The position numbers and the translations under genes were made by a program. Shown in pieces: positions 8,721 to 14,862 of a stretch of 64,000 bases of DNA. Origin of the DNA: Gemmatimonadaceae bacterium (GTDB lineage: Bacteria > Latescibacterota > UBA2968 > UBA8231). A model generated the notes under the pieces. The model searched no databases and was not told the origin of the DNA. It saw only the letters and a list, made by a program, of their open reading frames with translations. The stretch is from the NCBI GenBank assembly GCA_026706075.1, contig JAPOZM010000091.1, positions 58,551-122,550 on the forward strand, given 5' to 3'. Numbering within the stretch: the first letter of the stretch is position 1; the number at the start of each line of letters is the position of its first letter.

Positions 8721-9462
8721 GGTCGTCGCCGGAGGTGGAGACCAGGTGGGCGAAGAGGGTTTCCAGGTCCGCCCCGGGAATGCCGGCGGCCTCGGCCTGC
8801 CCCGCCAGGGGGCCGTCTCCGAGGAGGCGCCCCTGGTGGATGATGAGGACGCGGTCGCTCACGGCCTCCACGTCGGGGATGATGTGGGTGGAGAACAGGA
8901 TGGCGCGGTCCTCCTTGAGATCGGCGAGCTGCCGGCGGAAGGCGATCACCTGCAGCGGGTCGAAGCCGTGGGTCGGCTCGTCCAGCAGCAGCACCGGCGG
9001 GTCGTGGACCAGGGCGATCGACAGGCCCACGCGCTGGCGGAACCCCGTGGAGCACTGGCGCACCCGCAGACTCCGGACCGGCTCGATGCCGCACAGGTCG
9101 ACGGTGCGCTCCACCGCTTCCTCGAGGCGGTCGCCGCGCAGGCCATGGGCGCGGGCGGCGAAGCGCAGCAGGTCCTCGACGACCATGTCGCCGTAGAGGG
9201 GCGTGTCCCCCGGCAGGTAGCCGATGCGCCGGCGCACCTCCAGGGGGTCCTCGGCCGCGTCGTACCCGTCGACGGAGATGCTCCCCGAGGTGGGGAGCAG
9301 GTAGGTGGCCAGCATCTTCAGCATCGTCGACTTGCCGGCGCCGTTGGGCCCCACGAAGCCGACGACCTCCCCCCGCTCGACGCGGAAGGAGACGTCGTCC
9401 ACGGCGGTGATGGCGCCGGCGCCCGACCCGAAGACGCGGGTGACCGCCTCCACCGCGATCAC
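8704..9462 (-). CDS. ABC transporter ATPase, GldA-like
   Basis: A 252-residue ABC ATPase. Walker A is GPNGAGKST near residue 38, and Walker B is VLLLDEPTHGFDP. The signature motif is unusual: where LSGGQ is expected it reads STGFRQ, as in many GldA/NatA-type subunits, which tend to have S(K/T)G(Y/F)(R/K)Q. The start is a GTG at 9462 that overlaps the stop of the preceding gene in a GTGA tetranucleotide, implying translational coupling. It energises the adjacent permease. Confidence 0.85.
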   Translation of the reverse strand: MIAVEAVTRVFGSGAGAITAVDDVSFRVERGEVVGFVGPNGAGKSTMLKMLATYLLPTSGSISVDGYDAAEDPLEVRRRIGYLPGDTPLYGDMVVEDLLRFAARAHGLRGDRLEEAVERTVDLCGIEPVRSLRVRQCSTGFRQRVGLSIALVHDPPVLLLDEPTHGFDPLQVIAFRRQLADLKEDRAILFSTHIIPDVEAVSDRVLIIHQGRLLGDGPLAGQAEAAGIPGADLETLFAHLVSTSGDDHGIGR

Positions 9463-11213
9463 GCCGGGACCTCCTCGGGGCGGCGCACCCGCAACGTGCG
9501 CAGCCGGTTGAGGGCGGCGGCCAGCTCGAAGCGGCGGAAGCCGGCGAGGTCGCCCGAGGGCCGGGAGGAGAGAGCGTCCAGCCCGCCGGCGGCGACGTCG
9601 GCCATGAGCCGCTCGAGGATCTGCGCGAGGCTGCGACGGCCGTCGATGTAGCGCTCCCGCCCTCGGAGGATCGCCTCGGCGATCGCCCGCGTCTGGCCTA
9701 CGTCGACCAGCTGCGCCACGGCCGACAGGTCGATGCTCTCCTCACCGAAGCGCAGCTCGAAGGGCCCCATCGCCTTCCAGCTCACCTCGCGGCGCCCGCG
9801 CCTCGGATCGATGCTGTCGGGCAGGGGCACGCGCGAGGCGGCCCCCGCCACCGGACCCGTGGTCTCGCGGGTTCGATCCCCCTTGTGGGCGCGGGCGATG
9901 GCGTGGGCCCGGCCGGTCACATCGACGGGCTCGTAGCGCTCCATGGCGATCACCGTGTCCGCCTCGCCGAAGTAGTCGCCGCTGCCCCCCATGACCAGGA
10001 CCGTGGAGACGCCGGCCTCCTCGTGGAGCTGGCGCACCCGGTCGATGAAGGGCCGCACCGGCTCCTGCTCCCGGGCCACGAGCTGCTGCATGCGGCCGTC
10101 GCGGATCATGAAGTTGGTCGCCGCCGTGTCCTCGTCGATCAGCAGGCACCGGGTGCCGGCTTCCAGGGCCTCGACGATCGCCGCCGCCTGCGAGGTGGAG
10201 CCCGAGGCGTGGCCGGTGCAGAAGAAGGCGTTGTCGTGGTCGAAGGGAAGGTCGCCGATGAAGGGGCTCAGGTCGACGCCGGCGGTGCTGCGGCCGTCCT
10301 CGGCGCGCACGGCCACCGCCGTCGGGTCGGTGACCACCCGCTCGCGCCCGTCGCCGGGGCGGTGGTCGTAGACGCCCCGGGCCAGGGCCGACAGCAGGGT
10401 CGACTTGCCGTGGAACCCGCCCCCGACGATCAGGGTCACGCCCTCCGGGACGGCCATGCCGGTCACCGGTCCCGCGTTCGGCGTCTCCAGCTCCACCCGC
10501 AGCGACGGGGGCGAGCGGAAGGGGACGGCGCCGCTCAACGGGCGGTCGTCGACCCCGGACCGGCGGGGGAGCACGGCCCCGTCGGCGACGAAGGCGGACC
10601 AGCCGCCCCCGGCCAGGGCCTGGCGCAGGGCGGCGGCGTCCTCGGCGGTGCGGGTCCACGCGTCGACCTCGTCCCGGTCGCAGCTCTCGCAGCGCAGGGC
10701 GGCGGCGACGATCCCGGGCAGGCGGCGGCAGAGCAGGTCGGCGGCGGCCCCGCCGAGGACGCGGCGCCCGGCCGCGGGCAGGCCGGCGACGAAGCGGGCC
10801 TCCACCCGGCCCTCGTCGTCGACGAGGACGCAGGTCCGCTCCAGCACCTGCTGCCCCGGGCGGTCGATGGCGATCCGGCCCGAGGTGCCCGATCCGGGGC
10901 CCCGGCGCCCATCGCCGGCCTCGTCGGAGAACCGCAGCGCCAGGTAGTTGCACAGGGCCCGCCGCCGCGGCCCCGGGGTGAAGGTGTGACCGGGGAAGCC
11001 GGCCGCGTCCGGATCGACCTGGACGCGCATGCGGCTCGGGGCCGCGAAGGGATCGGCCTGCACGTGATCGACGAGCAGCCGGAAGGGAGTCCCGGCCCGG
11101 TCGAAGTCCCAGGCGCCGCGCAGGTCGCGGTAGGCCCGGTAGCCGGAACCGTCGATCCGCTCCAGCAGGGCCTCCAGCCGTCCGGCGTCACGCGTATCAC
11201 AACTCTCAGTCAC
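9459..11213 (-). CDS. Predicted ATPase of the ABC class (COG3044 type)
   Basis: This 584-residue protein matches the soluble 'predicted ATPase of the ABC class' family. It has an N-terminal domain with YRDLRGAWDF, a central P-loop GGGFHGKST, the segment VVTDPTAVAVRAEDGR, and a Walker B region CLLIDEDTAATNFMIRD followed by a long C-terminal helical part. No membrane helices are seen. The molecular function of the family is not established. Here it leads the Gld-type operon, its stop overlapping the GldA-like start, which is a context I would not have predicted. Its ATG is 15 bases from the divergent ATG of the Rieske fusion gene, so its promoter must lie inside that gene. Confidence 0.8.
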   Translation of the reverse strand: MTESCDTRDAGRLEALLERIDGSGYRAYRDLRGAWDFDRAGTPFRLLVDHVQADPFAAPSRMRVQVDPDAAGFPGHTFTPGPRRRALCNYLALRFSDEAGDGRRGPGSGTSGRIAIDRPGQQVLERTCVLVDDEGRVEARFVAGLPAAGRRVLGGAAADLLCRRLPGIVAAALRCESCDRDEVDAWTRTAEDAAALRQALAGGGWSAFVADGAVLPRRSGVDDRPLSGAVPFRSPPSLRVELETPNAGPVTGMAVPEGVTLIVGGGFHGKSTLLSALARGVYDHRPGDGRERVVTDPTAVAVRAEDGRSTAGVDLSPFIGDLPFDHDNAFFCTGHASGSTSQAAAIVEALEAGTRCLLIDEDTAATNFMIRDGRMQQLVAREQEPVRPFIDRVRQLHEEAGVSTVLVMGGSGDYFGEADTVIAMERYEPVDVTGRAHAIARAHKGDRTRETTGPVAGAASRVPLPDSIDPRRGRREVSWKAMGPFELRFGEESIDLSAVAQLVDVGQTRAIAEAILRGRERYIDGRRSLAQILERLMADVAAGGLDALSSRPSGDLAGFRRFELAAALNRLRTLRVRRPEEVPA

Positions 11214-11216
11214 GGC

Positions 11217-11222
11217 TATATT
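11217..11222 (+). promoter_or_regulatory. Probable -10 box of a leaderless promoter
   Basis: TATATT ends 6 bases before the ATG at 11229, so transcription would begin at or next to the start codon and give a leaderless message. No Shine-Dalgarno fits in the 15-base gap between the divergent genes. The -35 region is not clear. Confidence 0.4.
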
Positions 11223-11228
11223 CTACCC

Positions 11229-11888
11229 ATGGCCAGCGACGAAGGCAGGGACGGCGACAAGCTCAGCGGACTGCAGTGGCTGTCGCGGGAGCGCCCCGAG
11301 GCGATGGGCCACCTCCTCGCCTTCTTCCGCGAGTCGGGGCGCCACCTCGACCCCAAGACCCGCTTCCTGATCTCCATCGTCACCAAGGTCGTGCGCCTGT
11401 CGCCGCGCGGCCTGCGCCAGTACATCCCGCGGGCCGTGCGCGAGGGGGCCACCCGCGACGAGGTCCTCGACGCCATCCTCTGCGCCTACCCCGCGGCGGG
11501 GCTGACCAACGTGATCGAGGCGGTGCAGGTGCTGCGCTCCCTCGACCTGCCGGCCCCCGCGGAGGCGGCCGAGCCGGAGGGAGATCCCGAGTGGACGACG
11601 GTGGCCCGGGCCGGCGACCTGCCTCCGGGGGGCGCCGCCGTGGTCGAGGCCCGGGGCCGCTCCCTGGCCCTGTTCAACGTGGACGGCACCTTCCACGCCA
11701 CCTCCAACACCTGCCTCCACGAGGGGAGCGAGCTGGGCTGCGGCTCCCTGGACGGCAACGTCGTCACCTGCTACCGCCACGGCTGGACCTTCGACGTCAC
11801 CACCGGCGCCTGCCTCACCCGCCCCGGGCGCAGCGTGCCCAGCTACCCGGTACGCGTCGAGGACGGCGAGGTGCGCGTCCTGGCCTGA
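11229..11888 (+). CDS. Carboxymuconolactone decarboxylase-like / Rieske [2Fe-2S] fusion protein
   Basis: Residues ~15-100 form a helical CMD/AhpD-like domain (SPRGLRQYIPRAVREGA then ILCAYPAAGLTNVIEAVQVL). It lacks the CxxC-type redox pair of AhpD but keeps one cysteine before AYPAAG. Residues ~115-219 are a Rieske ferredoxin with the ligands C162-x-H164 and C181-x2-H184 (CLHEGSELGCGSLDG and CYRHGW). The total length is 219. The Rieske part resembles small ferredoxins of the nitrite-reductase/dioxygenase type. The fusion suggests electron transfer to or from a CMD-type active site; the substrate is unknown. It is transcribed divergently from the ABC-class ATPase and converges on the Nudix gene. 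Confidence 0.8.
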   Translation: MASDEGRDGDKLSGLQWLSRERPEAMGHLLAFFRESGRHLDPKTRFLISIVTKVVRLSPRGLRQYIPRAVREGATRDEVLDAILCAYPAAGLTNVIEAVQVLRSLDLPAPAEAAEPEGDPEWTTVARAGDLPPGGAAVVEARGRSLALFNVDGTFHATSNTCLHEGSELGCGSLDGNVVTCYRHGWTFDVTTGACLTRPGRSVPSYPVRVEDGEVRVLA

Positions 11889-11978
11889 GGCTGGCTCGGC
11901 GGAGCACTCGCGCCGGCCCCGCGCCTCGAGACGCCGCGACATAGCCGGGATCGGCGTGGCCCGCCGCGCCGGCCGCCG

Positions 11979-12641
11979 TCACTCCGCGAAGCAGGCCGGA
12001 TCGATCCGCCCGGTGCGGGCCCAGCCCCGGATCGAGGCGAGGCTGCGCCGGAAGGTGTCGAGGATCTCGTCCGGATAGCCGGTCACCGCCGACCTCGGCA
12101 GTTCCTGCTCGACGACCTCCTCCCCCTCGCCGGCGAACCGCACCCGGCCCCGCAGGCTCGCCCGTTGCCCGAGGACCAGCTCCGAGAACTCCTCCAGGTC
12201 GACCTCGGCCAGTCCGTCGACCTCGTCGCTGAACCGCAGCCGCTCCAGGTCGAGGGGAACCGGGTAGAGCAGCAGGTGCTGCAGGATGCTGCGGCAGTCG
12301 CCCGTGGGCCGCTCCTTGCGGCTCGACCCCAGGTAGAGCAGGTCCCCGGCGGCCGCCGCCAGACCGACCTCCTCCAGCAGCTCCCTCCGCCCGGCGTCCA
12401 CCGGGGTCTCGCCGGCGAGGATGTGACCCCCCGCCAGGGCGTCGACCTGGCCGGCGTAGGGGTCCCCCGGACGTCCGCGGCGCTGCAGGACCATCACCGG
12501 CCGCCCCCCCGCGGCGAAGGCGGACCACACGAAGACGAGCCCGTGCAGGTCGTGGTCCCGGTGCACGAGGTGACGCGGTTTCCGGCCCACGACGCGGCCG
12601 TCCTCGGCGAGCACGTCGAGCAGCTCGGGGGCGGTGCTCAA
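11979..12641 (-). CDS. Nudix hydrolase
   Basis: About 220 residues. The protein begins like the isopentenyl-isomerase/Nudix group (VGRKPRHLVHRDHDLHG, then FVWSAFAAGGRPVMVLQRR). The Nudix box is AGGHILAGETPVDAGRRELLEEVG, which fits GX5EX7REXXEEXG with G-G at its start. It would cleave a nucleoside-diphosphate-linked compound. I place the start at a TTG (12641) that overlaps the rhomboid stop as TTGA; a GTG at about 12619 is the alternative. It is the last gene of the Gfo/Idh-rhomboid-Nudix operon. Confidence 0.75.
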   Translation of the reverse strand: MSTAPELLDVLAEDGRVVGRKPRHLVHRDHDLHGLVFVWSAFAAGGRPVMVLQRRGRPGDPYAGQVDALAGGHILAGETPVDAGRRELLEEVGLAAAAGDLLYLGSSRKERPTGDCRSILQHLLLYPVPLDLERLRFSDEVDGLAEVDLEEFSELVLGQRASLRGRVRFAGEGEEVVEQELPRSAVTGYPDEILDTFRRSLASIRGWARTGRIDPACFAE

Positions 12642-13444
12642 GAGCTGATGGCGGCGAGGAACTGGAAGAGGAAGGCGAGCACCGTGGCCACGGCGCAGAG
12701 CCCGGCCAACAGGTAGGTGCCGATGCCCTCGCGCTCGTCCGGCGCGCGGCTGAACATCCAGGCCGCGGCATAGCCGCCGACGAAGCCGCCGCCGTGGGCC
12801 CAGTTGTCGATCCCCGGCATGAGGAGGCCGAAGATGAAGAGCAGCACCGCCCACTGCAGGTACTGGCGGGTGAACAGGTTGGCGCCCCGGCGGCGGCCGT
12901 AGGCGATGGCGGCGGCCAGGAGGCCGAAGATCGAGCCCGAGGCGCCCAGGGTGGCGGCGCTGCCCATGGCCACCGAGGCGATGAACCCGACGGCCCCGGA
13001 GATGGTGAAGATGGCGAACAGCCGCCACGGGCCGAAGAGCTCGCCCACCAGGGGCCCGAGCTGCCGCACCCACATGAGGTTGAAGAAGATGTGGAGCAGG
13101 CTGCCGTGGAGGTAGATGGCGGTGATCACCGTCCACCAGCGGCCGAGGTAGAGCACCGGGTAGGCGCCCGTCATGCCCGCCTCCAGGGAGGCCCTCGACG
13201 ACGGCGCCAGGATGCTCATCAGCCCCCGGGTCTGCAGGATGGCGCCCGGGTCCAGGGCCAGGCACAACACGTACAGGCCCACGCAGACTACCGTGATCAC
13301 GTGGGGAAAGTCGAGGCTCAGGCCGAGCTTCCGCATGCGGCTGGCGAGGCCGAACATGCCGGGGCGGATCTGCCCGCAGTAGGGACAGCGGGCCTCGTCG
13401 GCGCTGATCAGCTTGTGGCAACGGGGGCAGAGGATGGCGGCCAT
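12638..13444 (-). CDS. Rhomboid intramembrane protease with N-terminal zinc ribbon
   Basis: This 268-residue membrane protein carries a zinc ribbon at its very start (C6-x2-C9 and C20-x2-C23) and then six hydrophobic segments. The rhomboid catalytic elements are visible: HGSLLHIFFNL (H118, N122), the serine loop GASGSIFG with S169, and NWAHGGGFVGG with the catalytic His217. Rhomboids cleave transmembrane helices of client proteins in the inner membrane. The ATG shares a base with the stop of the Gfo/Idh gene (TGATG), so the two are translationally coupled. Confidence 0.9.
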   Translation of the reverse strand: MAAILCPRCHKLISADEARCPYCGQIRPGMFGLASRMRKLGLSLDFPHVITVVCVGLYVLCLALDPGAILQTRGLMSILAPSSRASLEAGMTGAYPVLYLGRWWTVITAIYLHGSLLHIFFNLMWVRQLGPLVGELFGPWRLFAIFTISGAVGFIASVAMGSAATLGASGSIFGLLAAAIAYGRRRGANLFTRQYLQWAVLLFIFGLLMPGIDNWAHGGGFVGGYAAAWMFSRAPDEREGIGTYLLAGLCAVATVLAFLFQFLAAISS

Positions 13445-14718
13445 CAGATCCCCAGACTCTCGTTGATGTCGTCCTGGTACTCGTGCAGCCGGTCCTGCAG
13501 GACTTCGTCCACCGAGACCGCGCGGCCGGCCGCCTGCGACTCCATCCGGGCGTAGGCCAGGGCCACCGAGCGGGCACCCTGGCGGCCGTCGACCTCGGGA
13601 CGGCCGGCCTCGCCGGCGATGGCGGCGCCGAAGTCGGCGTACTCCACGGCGAGGATCTTGCGGTCGATCACCGCGAACTCGAAGCCGTACTCGCCCAGCC
13701 GGTCGCCGCCGAAGAGGGCGGCCGTGGGCTCATCCAGGTGGAACCCGGGCACCCGGTCGAGCAGCGGGGCTCCGCTCACCGGATCCTGTCCCGGAAGGTG
13801 CAGGGTGAGGGGCCGGCCACTGCGATCGCCCGGCAGGTCCAGGGAGCCGAGGGAGCCGTAGATCGCCCGCTTCCGCAGATCCTCGCCGCGGGCGGCGTGG
13901 TCCTCGATGTAGGAGGCCACGGCCCCCGACCGGAAGAGGATCGTGGCGTAGGCGGCGTCATCGGCGGTGGCCTCGAACTCGGCGGGCATCTCCTTCTGCC
14001 AGCGGCCGTAGACGCCGGCGGGCCCGCCGTCGGAGGCCTCCCGGCCCGCGGCCGGATTCTGGCGCACCGGCTCGTGGAGCCGCGTCTGGGCGTAGACGGT
14101 AGTCGCCGGCCCCAGGTAGTACTCGAGGATGTCGGCGTAGTGGACGCCCACGTCGAGCAGCACGCCGCTGGCGTCCTTGCGGTGTCGCCAGACCGAGATC
14201 AGCATGCGGTCGCCGCCGCCGAGGGAGTGCTGCACCATCAGCCGGGGCTCGCCGATGACGCCGGCGTCGAGGAGCGCCTTGCCGAGGCGGTTCATCGGGT
14301 CGCGGCGGTAGTTCTCGGCCGTGGACAGGACCCGCCCCGCGGACTCGGCGGCCTCGACCATGATCCGGCAGGCGCGCGCGGTCAGCCCGAGAGGCTTCTC
14401 GCACATGACGTGCCAGCCGCGGCCGAAGGCCTCCGCCGCGACGGTGTGGTGGGCCCGCGGCGTCGTGGTCAGGTCGATGGCGTGGACCTCGGCGGCGGCC
14501 GCCAGGGCCTCCAGCGAGCCGGCCGCCTCCGGGCGTCGGCCGAGCAGCTTCTCCGCCTGGTCGGCCAGGGACGCCGCGTTCTCCTCCACCGGATCGCAGG
14601 CGCCCACCAGCTGGAAGGGCGACAGGCCGGCGCGGGCCAGCTCGGCGAGCCCGTAGAGGTGCCGGTGGCCCATGCCGCCGCAGCCGACGATGGCCAGATG
14701 GATGCGCGACTCGCTCAT
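13444..14718 (-). CDS. Gfo/Idh/MocA-family NAD(P)-dependent oxidoreductase
   Basis: A 424-residue protein with an N-terminal Rossmann fold (IAIVGCGGMGHRH near residues 7-18) and the family signature CEKPLGLT near residue 108. The C-terminal alpha/beta domain includes DVGVHYADILEYYLG, with a likely catalytic His. Such enzymes oxidise or reduce sugars, inositols or sugar derivatives; the specific substrate is not evident. The ATG at 14718 begins MSESRIHLA. The reading frame is open far upstream but that part is antisense to addB. It leads a three-gene coupled operon with the rhomboid and Nudix genes, an unusual grouping. Confidence 0.85.
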   Translation of the reverse strand: MSESRIHLAIVGCGGMGHRHLYGLAELARAGLSPFQLVGACDPVEENAASLADQAEKLLGRRPEAAGSLEALAAAAEVHAIDLTTTPRAHHTVAAEAFGRGWHVMCEKPLGLTARACRIMVEAAESAGRVLSTAENYRRDPMNRLGKALLDAGVIGEPRLMVQHSLGGGDRMLISVWRHRKDASGVLLDVGVHYADILEYYLGPATTVYAQTRLHEPVRQNPAAGREASDGGPAGVYGRWQKEMPAEFEATADDAAYATILFRSGAVASYIEDHAARGEDLRKRAIYGSLGSLDLPGDRSGRPLTLHLPGQDPVSGAPLLDRVPGFHLDEPTAALFGGDRLGEYGFEFAVIDRKILAVEYADFGAAIAGEAGRPEVDGRQGARSVALAYARMESQAAGRAVSVDEVLQDRLHEYQDDINESLGI

Positions 14719-14740
14719 GCTCGATCCGGGAATAGAGAAA

Positions 14741-14771
14741 CAGCCCTGCCCACCGTGGGTGAGAAGGGCTG
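14741..14771. other. Nested hairpin in the divergent Gfo/Idh-addB intergenic region
   Basis: An outer stem CAGCCCT (14741-14747) pairs with AGGGCTG (14765-14771), and inside it CCCAC (14749-14753) pairs with GTGGG (14755-14759). It is not followed by a T run on either strand, so it is not a simple terminator. It would lie in the 5' leader of the Gfo/Idh mRNA or near the promoters of both genes. Confidence 0.45.
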
Positions 14772-14847
14772 CGCCACCTGCGCTGCCTGAAAATAGGGGG
14801 CCCGGGGGATTCACTCCAGCAGCAGCCCACAGAGATGCCCCGTTGCC

Positions 14848-14853
14848 TATACT
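14848..14853 (+). promoter_or_regulatory. Probable -10 box of the addB gene
   Basis: TATACT preceded by TTGCC ends nine bases before the ATG at 14863, so the message would be leaderless or nearly so. No Shine-Dalgarno sequence is present in the short gap, which supports this reading. Confidence 0.4.
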
Positions 14854-14862
14854 CCAAAGTTC

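Noticed and set aside
9885..11228. Long plus-strand open frame upstream of the Rieske fusion start
   Set aside because: It is antisense to the ABC-class ATPase gene and reads as low-complexity sequence. The real gene starts at the ATG at 11229 where domain homology begins.
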